From positions 13,335,223 to 13,399,222 of the forward strand of contig OW285197.1 of the NCBI GenBank assembly GCA_935421135.1: DNA of 64,000 bases. The letters are read 5' to 3'. Under the pieces are notes generated by a model. The model saw nothing but the letters and a program-made list of their open reading frames with translations, ran no database searches and was not told the DNA's origin. Every line of letters begins with the position of its first letter. Positions within the stretch are counted from its first letter, which is position 1. Positions 14,901 through 26,900 of this stretch are shown here, piece by piece. The position numbers and the translations under genes were made by a program. Source of the DNA: Bugulina stolonifera (taxonomy: Eukaryota; Bryozoa; Gymnolaemata; Cheilostomatida; Bugulidae).

Positions 14901-17900
14901 TATACCATAGTCATAACTGACAGCTATATTATATACCTATACCATAGTCATAACCGACAGCTATATTATATACCTATACCATAGTCATAACTGACAGTTA
15001 TATTATATACCTAGACCATAGTCATAACTGACAGTTATATTATATACTTAGACCATAGTCATAACTGACAGCTATATTATATACCTATACCATAGTCATA
15101 ACTGACAGCTATATTATATACCTATACCATAGTCATAACTGACAGCTATATTATATACTTAGACCATAGTCATAACTGACAGCTACATTATATACCTATA
15201 CCATAGTCATAACTGACAGCTACATTATATACCTATACCATAGTCATAACTGACAGTTATATTATATACCTAGACCATAGTCATAACTGACAGTTATATT
15301 ATATACCTATACCATAGTCATAACTGACAGCTATATTATATACCTATACCATAGTCATAACTGACAGCTATATTATATATCTATACCATAGTCATAACTG
15401 ACAGTTATATTATATACCTATACCATAGTCATAACTGACAGTTATATTATATACCTAGACCATAGTCATAACTGACAGTTATATTATATACCTATACCAT
15501 AGTCATAACTGACAGCTATATTATATACCTATACCATAGTCATAACTGACAGCTATATTATATATCTATACCATAGTCATAACTGACAGTTATATTATAT
15601 ACCTATACCATAGTCATAACTGACAGTTATATTATATACCTATATCATAGTCATAACTGACAGTTATATTATATACCTATACCATAGTCATAACTGACAG
15701 CTATATTATATACCTAACCCATAGTCATAACTGACAGCTATATTATATACCTATACCATAGTCATAACTGACAGTTATATTATATACCTATACCATAGTC
15801 ATAACTGACAGCTATATTATATACCTAGACCAGGGATGCCCAAACTTTTTGGTGGAAAGGGACAAATTCTAAAAGTGCATCAGAGCAAGGGACACTTAGC
15901 TTTTGTTGCTGCACATATATCGCGATTATTAAATGGGCAATTTTATTATTATACAAAATGAGCTATTTTGTAACACACGAAATTATTGATTTTGGTTTAA
16001 ACAAAGTATAACAGCAATATTCATCTACTCTTAAAGTGCTCAAAAACAGAATGAAGGTACATGTAGAAATAGACTAGCAAATTTCGCGCCGTTATTAGCC
16101 GTAAAATGACGATAGAGCGCCAGGGCGTCACAAAATTGAGCGCAAAATGCCCTGTTCGCCAAACATTAAGCGTGTTTAACATTTTATGTTTAGCTCTCGA
16201 TAACATCGACTTCTGATTGGGCAGAAAAATGTTTACCTGTTCTATTCTACAATTTCGTCTGTAAACAAAAATTCCAAATTGAATTCCTGTTGCACAAAAA
16301 ACATGTTGCATGTAAAATTTCAAAAGTGACAAAGGGACACTAAAATCCATGCAAAGGGACACTGTGTCCCTTAGGGACACATTTGGGCATCCCTGACCTA
16401 GACCATAGTCATAACTGACAGCTATATTATATACCTAGACCATAGTCATAACTGACAGTTATATTATATACCTATACCATAGTCATAACTGACAGCTATA
16501 TTATATACCTATACCATAGTCATAACTGACAGCTATATTATATATCTATACCATAGTCATAACTGACAGTTATATTATATACCTATACCATAGTCATAAC
16601 TGACAGTTATATTATATACCTATATCATAGTCATAACTGACAGTTATATTATATACCTATACCATAGTCATAACTGACAGCTATATTATATACCTAACCC
16701 ATAGTCATAACTGACAGCTATATTATATACCTATACCATAGTCATAACTGACAGTTATATTATATACCTATACCATAGTCATAACTGACAGCTATATTAT
16801 ATACCTAGACCATAGTCATAACTGACAGCTATATTATATACCTATACCATAGTCATAACTGACAGCTATATTATATACTTAGACCATAGTCATAACTGAC
16901 AGCTATATTATATACCTATACCAATAGTTATAACTGACAGCTATATTATATACCTATACCATAGTCATAACCGACAGCTATATTATATACCTATACCATA
17001 GTCATAACTGACAGCTATATTATATACCTATACCATAGTCATAACTGACAGTTATATTATATACCTAAACCATAGTCATAACTGACAGCTATATTATATA
17101 CCTATACCATAGTCATAACTGACAGCTATATTATATACCTATACCATAGTCATAACTGACAGCTATATTATATACCTACACCATAGTCATAACTGACAGC
17201 TATATTATATACCTATACCATAGTCATAACTGACAGTTATATTATATACCTACACCATAGTCATAACTGACAGTTATATTATATACCTAGACCATAGTCA
17301 TAACTGACAGCTACATTATATACCTAGACCATAGTCATAACTGACAGCTATATTATATACCTATACCGATAGTCATAACTGACAGTTATATTATATACCT
17401 AGCCCATAGTCATAACTGACAGCTATATTATATACCTATAACATAGTCATAACTGACAGCTATATTATATACCTATACCGATAGTCATAACTGACAGTTA
17501 TATTATATACCTAGACCATAGTCATAACTGACAGCTATGTGGTTCCATTTGTACAACTGAAGAGATCCGACAGGTGTTACCACTGGGGACTCCCCTCCGT
17601 CAGCTCTAGACCTGTGGTTGAGGTAGAGTTGGGTCTTTGTAGGATGTTTCCATATATGCAGGGTACTGCTAACACCACCCGTGTCCAACCAGACTCTGAA
17701 TATAGGTCCTGTGCTAGAATATGCATTATACTATTCAGTACAGTTACAGTATATACTTGTCATCCACTACCAGTATGTAGTACATAGAGCCCTCGCCCTC
17801 TCTCATAGTCTATACCTTACCCCAGCAGCACACACATGTATATACCTATACCATGGGCAGTACTTACCCTGATCCAGGCTTAATCCACGCACTTAGTGTA

Positions 17901-20900
17901 AAACTATTGACATCTAGAAGTCCATCTGTATTGTCTATAGTAACGTAAGAGCTGAGGCTATCTCGGAAGTAATATGAGTTATCTTCTCTACCTGTTAGTA
18001 TATAATATACACTATAATGTTATGTACATGTAAGTACATTTAACCTACAGTTACATTACAATGTTATATGTCTGTGTATGGATATCAGCTTACCATCTGG
18101 CCCTCGATACAGGGAGAAGTGATTACCAACGCCATCTTTGTTTATTCCTTCTGCAGCATTGTTAGCCCCAAAGTAGGAGTTGAGCGGCCAGTGGGCTAAG
18201 GGTGAAGGCCACGGGTATAGTGACTGAGCTTCTGCAAGCAACAATATCATTATATTAGCTTGATTACTTGACCTTATGTGTTCATGTGCACAAAGTGTTC
18301 ACTGTTTGACAATTCCCAGCCATAAGCCATGTAACCAGTGTATACGAAAGGTCACACACATACATGTACTTGTAACCAGTGTTCTTCTAACAGGTACACT
18401 GTAGCTATATGGGGGAGAGGATGCAATACCAACCCTACCATTTGTTCTGCACAGGCTAAAGGCGGCAGACAACTCCTCCCTAGAAAGAGCGTTACCGAAG
18501 TACATCATACAGAACATGGAGCCGTGTATCTCCCGGCTATCACCAGGTGCTGCTGCTACATAGGCTGTGTCCCAGTCATCATCTAGGTCTGCAGAGTAAC
18601 TCCCCCTGTACAGAATAGAAGTGTGGGTGAACTTAGGCTATGGTAGGCTGCCACCCCTTTCAACAACTCAGACTGACAGGCTGGCAAGTGGCTGTGCGAC
18701 TGAACTAGTGTTGAAACGTAACCAAATACATGTACTATTATAGTGTACGTACACCAATACAAATGCATTGTATGTATATACATGTACATGTACGTATATG
18801 TATATAAATGCACTGTATGTACTATATACATATACATGTACATGTATATAAATGTACTTTATGTGTATCTACAGCATTGTGTTGTATTTATCTACCTTTC
18901 ATCTACTCTCTCTTCTGTACCTTGGTAGATCCTGATGACTCCGTTAGGTTGATTGTAAGTCACTGCTACCTGCATCCATTCATCTGTAATACGATATAAC
19001 ACACATCCATTCATCTGTAATATGATATAACACACATCCATTCATCTGTAATACGATATAACACACATCAGTAATCGTAGTACTGTAATATAATAGAGAC
19101 ATATGTAATATCTGTAACGCAATATAATACACATCAGTAGCCGCAATATTATAGAGAGATACATGTAATATCTGTAATACGGTATATCATATAGCAGTGG
19201 ACATATTATACATGTATATAGATGAAAATAGGCAATAGTGTAGCAACGGGGCGTCACATTGTTAGGTATAGCAATGAACCAGTCACAGGCTGTGTGGATA
19301 TTTCAGCATCATAATGTACATGTAGAAGAATGGAAGCACTGCCTTTCAACCCTCACGCTCTCGTGCGCTTTTAGTGTAATGGATACCAAAAGTGTGACTA
19401 CATGTGTAAACACAATGCCAGTGCATAACAACATAGAGTTGTGTAATGCAATGAAATATTTATACAGTGTAAGTATGCATAGCAAACAAATACCTCAGTA
19501 CTTAATTGGTTTGTACTCTCACAAATTATTCATAGGCTGAGTATAATTAGTGAGCTGGGTATGTTATAGCTACACTGTAATAGGTGGAATCAATACATTA
19601 TGTCTAGTATACCTTGAGAAAAGAAATCTGTTATTCCTTTAACCCAAGCAGGAGGGCCATTATGTGAGGTGTCTAAACGTGGGTGGAACGAGGTTCCCGT
19701 CGGACAGCATTTCCAGAATATGTGTCCAAATCCTCCAATCTTGCCCAAACTGTAGATAGGTCCCGACTTTGTACTGTCCTGTAATAAAAAATAGAGATGT
19801 CATTTTACCAGGTGACTCGTATTTTAGTACCATGTCACCTGTATATTGTTATATAGTGTTATATTGTGTTATATAGTGTTATATTGTGTTATATAGTGTT
19901 ATATAGTGTTATATTGTGTTATATAGTGTTATATTGTGTTATATAGTGTTATATTGTGTTATATAGTGTTATATAGTGTTATATTGTGTTATATAGTGTT
20001 ATATTGTGTTATATAGTGTTATATAGTGTTATATTGTGTTATATAGTGTTATATTGTGTTAGTAGTATATTATGACATCACAACATTCTCATCCATTCCT
20101 AATGGGTTCATTAAAATAATGACATACTATGTTGGTCATTCTTTTTATATGTGATCTTTCTTTGTTGCATGGTATTTATTTTCATACATGTGGAACAGCC
20201 CCCCCCCCCCCCCCCCATTGCTCAATAATAAATTCCTTGCAGAAAGGAAGAACACATATTACTCCTTAATAGCTATTTCAAGTTTCCATGTGTAGGTGGA
20301 ATGCTGTCATACAGTACCTCATGATGTATAGCAATAACATTGTGCTCTGCTTACCAAGTCCTTGATGTAAGTCAGCCATGTAAATGAGTGATTGACACTC
20401 AGCGCTCTGTTAGTGTTGGGGATCTCTGCTCTGGAGGATCTGAATAGAGATAAGACAACTGCCTATACAGTATGCTCTCAGTCTACGATAACATGAAATG
20501 GGGTTCTAAACAAGTACATTTTACAGTCTAGAGAAGTATGAACTTCATTAATACTACTGCAAGGCCTCCACTGAAGTTATCTTGGTGCAACACAAAACAT
20601 CAGTCCATTATACAATCATGCAGTGCATGTATGTACTGTCCATTCATACTCACTGATCATCCGCCCCTGTAAACAAGACAGCCCTGTTTGGTGTCCCGAA
20701 AGGTCCGCTTGTCCACTCTGTGTTATACAGCACTGCGTCATTACCATTTCCTGTAGAGAAATGAACTGCCAAATTATATGGCCTGTGTTCTAGATAGTAA
20801 GAGTGATAGGGGGCAGAGGCCTTCTGTTTCTCAGCATATTGTTTGGGAAGAACAGAACGATGATCAATGAATTTAGTTATGAAAGAATTGTTTTATTGTA

Positions 20901-22012
20901 CATGTAAAATTACAGTAGTAGTATTAGCTATGTATACATACACTTACAGCTACACCTACACATACATGCACAAGATATTATGTAATACATCTCTGTTTAA
21001 ATGGCATGTATTAATAGGCCTATTCCGCTCACTTTGATTAAAATGTTCAATACATTAACCAGCTCTGTCATAGTCATAGCTTGGCCATTTACAAAAACGT
21101 CAGATTTCAGGAAATTTACAGCTTGCTCAGGAAATAAAGTCAGTAAGCTTACTGAATGGAGCATATACAAATGTCTTTATGATATGACGTAAAGTCCTTA
21201 TTGATTGGACAATAACTCAACCATGTGTATATACCATATACAGTTGTATGTGTACATGAGGATTGTGTGGTGGATTAAAAGAAAGTTATGGTGATAGATT
21301 ATATTGATGGCATATTTCCTGTTTGGGTAGATCTGTGGGACACGGTGTGAAGATGTGGGACAGAAGACATACAATATAATGTAGAGGGCACTCACCGGAG
21401 AGATCTCTACCACCATAAACATGGTCAAACATCCAGAAGCCAACCGGGTGGGGAAAAGCCTTCTCTACAAGACATGCAACTTTAATATAAAGCTATAACA
21501 TCTACACTATCACAATATTTTTATAAATACTGTACATGTACCTGTAATACACAGAGAGTAAATGCTACCATATTATAATATGTACATAAATATATGATAT
21601 TGTGATGTACGTGTACTTGGTTAAATGTGAATAACTCTGAAACATGCATCCTGATTATTGCAAAAACAAAGTATGAAGTTTGTTAGTTGTAGATCTGAGA
21701 AAGTCTACAGCTGGTAAAGAAATACAAGACTAAAGATTATGAATTTATGTATGTCACAGCGTAGGTTAGTATAGAAGATAACTCTTAGGGAGTATATACA
21801 GTTATGGCTATAATTACACTATAATTGTGACATAGTAGTACATACATACATGTAGCTACATGCATAACAATATTTCATTTGTTTAATATACTGTATTGTG
21901 TAACAATATTATTATATATATATACATGTATATATATTATACCTGAATATGTGAAGGAGAAATCAGCCAAGATAAGAAGCATAATTAAAAGTCCCTTTAT
22001 ATTAGAAGTCAT
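5540..22012 (-). CDS. Secreted protein with four LamG-like modules and a C-terminal PAN/apple domain (21 exons)
   Basis: Exons, 5' to 3': 21943-22012, 21396-21464, 20654-20750, 20355-20439, 19613-19778, 18896-18983, 18439-18605, 18094-18231, 17868-17991, 17511-17695, 10754-10868, 10168-10382, 9569-9755, 9125-9242, 8098-8260, 7647-7799, 7321-7491, 6789-7008, 6192-6382, 5820-5957, 5540-5664. Phase is continuous throughout, giving 994 residues. The start MTSNIKGLLIMLLILADFS is a classic signal peptide. Four concanavalin-like modules follow, each showing [GH]FW/HWP-type starts and each closing with a C-x(19)-C motif. A PAN-like cysteine cluster (HCATQCQRDGQC) ends the protein. No transmembrane segment is seen, so it is probably extracellular; its ligand is unknown. 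Exons 6 and 10 use acceptors or donors chosen for phase. Confidence 0.85.
6192..7799 (-). other. LamG-like module 4 (exons 16-19)
   Basis: Residues about 663-907. It has YPRGFWPMNHQY, NATLYVPQHRG, FSVSVCLWIKIH, QWIHISVVHDFLGKSTSLY with LNGELKDTQ, and IACVQLYDMALSKEQ closing with C-x(19)-C. The acceptor of exon 16 at 7,799 was chosen because it preserves phase from exon 15; an upstream acceptor near 7,918 would put a stop codon in frame. Confidence 0.8.
8020..8104 (-). repeat. Duplicated 5' splice site after exon 15 of the LamG/PAN gene
   Basis: On the minus strand the true junction GCCGA|GTAAGTACTAAACC is followed about 45 bp downstream by a second copy, ACCCA|GTAAGTACTAAACC. Both share the extension CTACTAAA, so this is a two-copy tandem duplication that carries the donor. 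Confidence 0.75.
8098..10382 (-). other. LamG-like module 3, divergent (exons 12-15)
   Basis: Residues about 480-660. It has QTLTLPAAATTTTDNMFTLA, a TVIADTEEFTWLGAVYEG strand pair, LGVLTVYIDGDPV and a closing AIQCYQLYTEALHL with the same C-x(19)-C spacing. It is less typical than the other three, but the order of hallmarks supports a fourth copy of the same fold. Confidence 0.6.
8548..9066. mobile_element. MITE with CCCTAAAAGCAGA termini and TA target duplication
   Basis: The left end CCCTAAAAGCAGATAC at 8,548 is matched inverted by TTTCTGCTTTTAGGG ending at 9,066, with TA on both sides. The inner ends share inverted GCGAAA/TTTCGC-rich sequence. It is about 519 bp with no ORF. A TA duplication suits a Tc1/mariner-like non-autonomous element; the family is inferred. 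It sits in the intron between exons 14 and 15. Confidence 0.7.
10404..10545. repeat. Minisatellite, units around ACAGTAATACAGTATTACAT
   Basis: Five or so imperfect copies of a 28-bp TTACAGTAATACAG / TATTACATGTTGTA unit, starting just upstream (minus sense) of the acceptor of exon 12. Confidence 0.8.
10965..17540 (-). repeat. 37-bp megasatellite built from an exon-intron junction
   Basis: About 131 copies lie at 10,965-15,830 and about 31 more at 16,396-17,540, split by a transposon. The minus-strand unit is 24 bases ending AGTTATGACTATGGTMTAG followed by GTATATAATATAG. The first part equals the last 24 bases of exon 10 (17,511-17,695), and the second begins with that exon's 5' splice site. 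Each copy therefore repeats exon end plus donor. Common variants are T, G or A in CTA(T/G/A)ACC, GTTATA for GCTATA, and occasional single-base insertions. Variant strings recur as blocks (for example CCTAACCCATAG at 14,494, 15,717 and 16,695), so the array grew partly by copying long segments. The true donor is the outermost copy on the exon side. Confidence 0.95.
15831..16395. mobile_element. Non-autonomous hAT-like element inserted in the 37-bp array
   Basis: The ends are CAGGGATGCCCAAA (15,831) and TTTGGGCATCCCTG (to 16,395), flanked by a perfect 8-bp duplication ACCTAGAC (15,823-15,830 and 16,396-16,403). An 8-bp duplication and a CAGGG-type terminus are hallmarks of the hAT superfamily. 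At 565 bp without a transposase it is non-autonomous; the 119-codon minus ORF inside resembles nothing I know. Inner ends also share GGGACA repeats in inverted order. Confidence 0.9.
18972..19072 (-). repeat. 33-bp triplication of a 3' splice site with exon start
   Basis: On the minus strand TGTGTTATATCGTATTACAG| is followed by ATGAATGGATG. This occurs three times, and the last copy is the real acceptor of exon 6 (18,983), which continues CAGGTAGCAG. Each copy thus includes the acceptor AG and the first 11 exon bases. Confidence 0.85.
19842..20062. repeat. AT-rich minisatellite GTGTTATATTGTGTTATATA
   Basis: About ten copies of alternating GTGTTATATTGT and GTTATATAGT units, inside the intron between exons 4 and 5 of the LamG/PAN gene. 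Confidence 0.85.
20199..20216. repeat. Poly-C tract (18 bp)
   Basis: Homopolymer in an intron of the LamG/PAN gene; its length is prone to assembly error. Confidence 0.9.
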
Positions 22013-22985
22013 CTTGCTGCCTGCTCTTAGTAATAATATACTGATATAATCAACAGCCTGCTGATACACTATATACTCAACCATAGCTTCCCATGTTCAA
22101 ATCAATAAGTAGTGTTTGTATACATATTTTCACATGCACTATTTTTCCATGCGTAGAAATACATACTAGAATTCGCAGCTGGTAGCACCTTCAGCATGAT
22201 TATGGCTCATTCCCCGACCTGTCTTAGATTAAGAAATATTGGTGAGAAAGAACCGATGCTTGAGAATAACAAGATGTATACTATTAAACCCCAATCTACT
22301 GCATGCCCTAACAGTCACAGCTAATAATATGACAGTCTATATATTCAAGAGAACTTGGCCAATTTAAGCTGGTGGTAGGGTTAAATTCTTATAGGAAGCA
22401 GACCCTCTAATCACCTGATATAGATGCAGAGAGCCCAGTCTATCTCTGTTTGAATTGGGAAGAGAAGAACATTAAATAGGGGGGGGGGGGGGGGGGGAGA
22501 CAAACTAGAAGTTGATTGTTTTAGTTGTCTGAAAACAATTTTTATTCAGTTTCTAAAAGAAGTGAAAACTGAATATAGTGTAGACATAAATTAGTGAGGA
22601 TATAAGATGACAGTCACTGCTGAAGGTAATCTGTCAGACTGCCACAAGCTCCATTCTATCATCGACAGAACTAATTGCAACAGGTGTATTATATTATAAA
22701 TATACAGTGGGCAATAATATAGTGGTCGGTAGCTAAGAATATGTAGGAGATCTCACTAACATAGATGAATGAGAGTGAATAATACAGTAATTAAATAATA
22801 TTATTATATTACAGCTGTGTTCAAAGTTATGGGTTCACCTTGATAATTGGTTTTAGCTACAAGCATTATTGCCATTTATAATTATCATTATTATGCTATG
22901 CTATATTATATCAATAATGCTATATTATATTAGACATTTATTATATTATATTATATTATGTTATAATATAACTCTTCATTGAAAG
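22013..22985. other. Upstream region of the LamG/PAN gene
   Basis: Contains the 5' flank of the LamG/PAN start (22,010-22,012), a 19-bp poly-G run at 22,479-22,497, and TATTATA-rich DNA at 22,795-22,970. No core promoter motif could be assigned with confidence. Confidence 0.4.
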
Positions 22986-22989
22986 AAAG

Positions 22990-23690
22990 CTTTGGAACTC
23001 TCATGAGCCTAAATCAATACAGCCAGCTTGTCACTGAATTGATATGCTTTTTACATACGTTCCAAATCTAGTGCATGAACATCAGATCATCAAAACAGAT
23101 ATTAGTGACCATTTTGCAATGAAACTCAAAGCTAGTTGTAAACCTCTTGAGCCAGTCTTTTCTTACATTACTAAAAGAGACTTTCGAAAGTTTATTGACC
23201 AAGAATTTTTTGATTTTGCTAAAATTCTCGATTTTCATTCCATAGAATATGTAAATGATGTAAACAGAGCAGCAGCAATTTTAGAATCAAAAGTGGAAAA
23301 TTTAGTGGATAAATTTGCACCTTTTTAAGACACAGCATCTGAAGCAAAAAAGTAATCTCTGTTGGCAAAGCCCAGAGGCATCCAAACTCCTAAAACTAAA
23401 AAAGGAGAGTTTTTGAGATTTTATAAATAGTGGCTATGATAGAACATTTACAGCCTGGAGAAATTATTGTATTGCTGGTAATAAGGCTAATAATTCTTGA
23501 CAGCCTGCAAAATATCAAGTCTTACATCATCAAGATTAAACAAAAGCTTTATCCATTAATTACCAATTTCCAGTGCAACCGAAAGTTTTTAACACCCAAA
23601 TTAGCTGCTCTATGGTATGTAGGTCTTATACGAGCTAACTTAAATACTGTGCCCCACATAATAAAATATAATATATATAATATAACATAA
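22990..23690 (+). pseudogene. Decayed non-LTR retrotransposon fragment (endonuclease end / linker)
   Basis: The open part MLFTYVPNLVHEHQIIKTD, then ISDHFAMKL, matches the end of apurinic-type endonucleases of Jockey/CR1-like LINEs (PxLV...V..SDH). Upstream, LNQYSQLVTELICF continues the similarity in another frame. Downstream, TFTAWRNYCIAGNKANNS resembles the linker before the reverse transcriptase. Frameshifts and stops show it is dead, and no RT domain follows. Assignment rests on motif memory only. Confidence 0.6.
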
Positions 23691-23924
23691 TTAATATATG
23701 ATATACATGTAGCATATTAATAATAATTATAATGATGGAAATGACAATAATGCCTGCAGCTACGACTAACTATCAAGGGCGAACCCATAATTTTTAACAC
23801 CACTGTAATTCAATTAAGTACATATAGACACCTTGTCTAGTATATAAAATATCAATTGCCTATAACAGGTGGACAGACAGACAGAGAGACATGCAGACAG
23901 TAATGCTCATCTGATACAATGTAG

Positions 23925-26900
23925 TTAGGATTCTAACTTCATCTTCTCCAACTTCTCTATTGCTTCTTGGAGTCTACTGGCCTCTTTACTCAACTCCTCC
24001 ACCTTTAGACAGGAAATGATGTCATATTACATGTACATGACCGGAATACAACACACAGACTCCGCCCTCTCTAAACTAATTATATTTATTGTATTACAAT
24101 TTTCATGTTGAACCTCACTCTAGGAATGAGTAGAGATTGCACTTCTATCCATGTAATGGAACATTCAAATATTTGTTTGAGTATTCCAAACTCAAACTCT
24201 GAGGATGTATACATTTATTATCCAGGGAATTTTATTTTACAACTTGAACCTCTGTAGGGGAAATGTGACTCATTTTTCATTCCGTTAACATTCAAGCATT
24301 GGTGTAAATATGGAATACCTATCCCAGATACATTTTATTAAAATACGGGTTGTATATAAAAAATGGAACGAAACAACTTGGAATTGGAATTTATCAAAAC
24401 CAGTTGCTTTGATTTTACTACAACTGATTACCACCAGAACACCTTCAAACAGAAACCCAGCGCTTTGTGAAATTTGAGATGCTTTTGAAGGAAGTGACAT
24501 CATATATCAGCAGCGTGCACTCACCTTTTGGAAGTTGTCAGCTCTGATGTTCTCGGGCACCTTGGTAGCGTAGTCAGCCTTACTCATCATCTCCGCTAGC
24601 CTTTCCTTCTTATCTGTTATCTGTTTGACTTTCTGTGAGAGCTGTGCGATCTCTTTATCTGAGTCTATTATGCCCTACAACGTATAATAGGATAGTGTAA
24701 AACTATGAACTATACATCCACTCCACCCACCAGACTGCAAACAGCTGCGTGTGGTTAGTAATCCTCATAGTAGGCGGGTCGTTACAATCATATTACATAA
24801 AACAAAGACCATGTTTGTGGGTGGAGCTAGCGGTAAAAGTAGTATAGTAGAGATGATTTGACTTCCTCCTGCTAACAGAACATAGTATAGACTGAGAAAC
24901 TGACTAACCTTTAGCATGAGGTGCACTTCTACACCGTGCCCTACAGTGTTGACAGCACAGCCTGAGGGTACATCCCCCTCCTCTTGGATGGAGAGAGACG
25001 CAGCGTTTACCATCAACTTAATAAAAGACTCAAACTTGTGTAGCTTCTGTGAGGATTCCTCTTCATGACATCTAATCCAGACTAGAGAAGAGATCAGTGG
25101 AGATCAAGTGGATATCAGTGGAGATCAAGTGGATATCAGTGGAGATCAAGTGGATATCAGTGGAGAAATTTAAAAATGGCGGCAAAGTGAACAAAGGTAT
25201 CAGTGTGATCAGCAAAATCAGTCAAACTACGAAAACCAGTCAATATTAAACACAAGGTTTTAGCTCAATCTAAAAATCAGTAACGAAAAAGAACCAAAAC
25301 TAATGCCGACCGATAAAAATAACGACAGCTGGGGAAACAGAGAATAAGTAAAGTAAGTATAAAGTAGGTATAGGTGTAGTGTAAGTAAGCTAAGTATTAC
25401 GTAGGTATAGGTGTAGTGTAAGTAAGGTAGTATAATGTAGGTATAGGTGTAGTGTAAGTAAGGTAAGTATAATGTAGGTATAGGTGTAGTGTAAGTAAAG
25501 TAGTATAATGTAGGTATAGGTGTAGTGTAAGTAAGGTAGTATAATGTAGGTATAGGTGTAGTGTAAGTAAGGTAAGTATAATGTAGGTATAGGTGTAGTG
25601 TAAGTAAGGTAGTATAATGTAGGTATAGGTGTAGTGTAAGTAAGGTAGTATAATGTAGGTATAGGTGTAGTGTAAGTAAGGTAGTATAATGTAAGTATAG
25701 GTGTAGTGTAAGTAAGGTAGTATAATGTAGGTATAGGTGTAGTGTAAGTAAGGTAGTATAATGTAGGTATAGGTGTAGTGTAAGTAAGGTAAGTATAATG
25801 TAGGTATAGGTGTAGTGTAAGTAAGGTAAGTATAATGTAGGTATGGGTGTAGTGTAAGTAAGGTAGTATAATGTAGGTATAGGTGTAGTGTAAGTAAGGT
25901 AGTATAATGTAGGTATGGGTGTAGTGTAAGTAAGGTAAGTATAATGTAGGTATAGGTGTAGTGTAAGTAAGGTAGTATAATGTAGGTATAGGTGTAGTGT
26001 AAGTAAGGTAGTATAATGTAGGTATAGGTGTAGTGTAAGTAAGGTAGTATAATGTAACTTACTCTCGACTTGAGTCTTGTTAGGCAGCTGGTATGTGGCC
26101 TTCATAGATCTCACTGTCTTTATGCATTCATAGACAAGAGTGAAGTCTGTCTCTAAACTGGGCTGTCTCCATTCCCCAACCTGATCACATGGTATACACA
26201 GAGTAAGTATGTAATGTCATGTGGTACATGTATACACACAGTAAGTACGTAATGTCACACGGTATATACATGTATACATGTACACAGTAAGTATGTAATG
26301 TAATGTGGTAGATATACACCTACATAGCAATTACGTAACATACATGTAGCGTGGTATATAGTAGTACTTTGTAAATCTATAGAAGACAATGTAGGTATTA
26401 TATGCTCACAGCCGATGGAGTATGAGGACAGTGTCAGAAAGAGGGCACTTACTGAGATCTCACTCCCCAACTACAAACTACAGATTACCGGGTACAGATG
26501 TGATTACAATGCTCTCTAGTATACTGTATAGTATGGTAGAGAGTGTACAGCATAGGTTACCTGTTGAGGCTGTGGGTAGGGAGTGACACAGAGGCTGGGT
26601 GCACACCCGTCCCCTCTTCTAGGCAGACGCTGGAACAGCTCCTCCGATACGAAAGGCATGAATGGATGGATTAGTCTCAGTCCTATGTCAAGGCATGTGT
26701 AGAGGGTGGCCCTGGTGACAGCCTTGGCACTCTCATCTGTACCATAGATCACAGGCTTTATACCTTCCTACAGAGAACAGGCTAACAGTGTCAAAGACAG
26801 GCTGGGATAAAATACTGAATGTTAGTCTTAGACTGTAAGAAGTACAAGCACCAGTCAACCTCCATTTTGGTCAGTCAAGTCAGTCCACTTGTAACGGAAT

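Larger units (their letters stand above)
10168..18231 (-). other. LamG-like module 2 (exons 8-12), interrupted by the giant intron
   Basis: Residues about 248-480. It contains LAHWPLNSYFG, SSYVTIDNTDGLL, SFTLSAWIKPG, KWNHIAVSYDYG and MAYLYINDILH, which is the typical strand order. The WNHIAVSYDYG strand is cut by the 6.6-kb intron between exons 10 and 11; joining CTA-G with GA-ATG restores an unbroken LGMAYLYIND. The closing C-x(19)-C is in exon 12, within YLACVQWFDHPLS. Confidence 0.8.
18439..21464 (-). other. LamG-like module 1 of the secreted protein (exons 2-7)
   Basis: Residues about 24-247. It shows the usual order of a LamG/concanavalin fold: GFWMFDHVYGG with SGNGNDA, then a PFGTPNRAVLF strand, SVNHSFTWLTYIK, EWMQVAVTYNQPNGVIRIY, and a closing MFCMMYFGNALSREEL helix. 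The closing cysteine pair is spaced C-x(19)-C. Family membership is inferred from this motif order and not from a database search. Confidence 0.8.

Noticed and set aside
16021..16380. 119-aa ORF inside the hAT-like element
   Set aside because: It resembles no transposase, overlaps the element's terminal repeat region, and the element is too short to be autonomous.
10965..17540. CRISPR-like array
   Set aside because: Units are 37 bp head-to-tail without unique spacers, in a eukaryotic intron; it is a tandem satellite.
25260..26114. 284-aa minus-strand ORF rich in Tyr, Thr and Leu
   Set aside because: It is the translation of the VARS intron 20 minisatellite and runs through a real exon in the wrong frame; it has no start context and only repeat composition.
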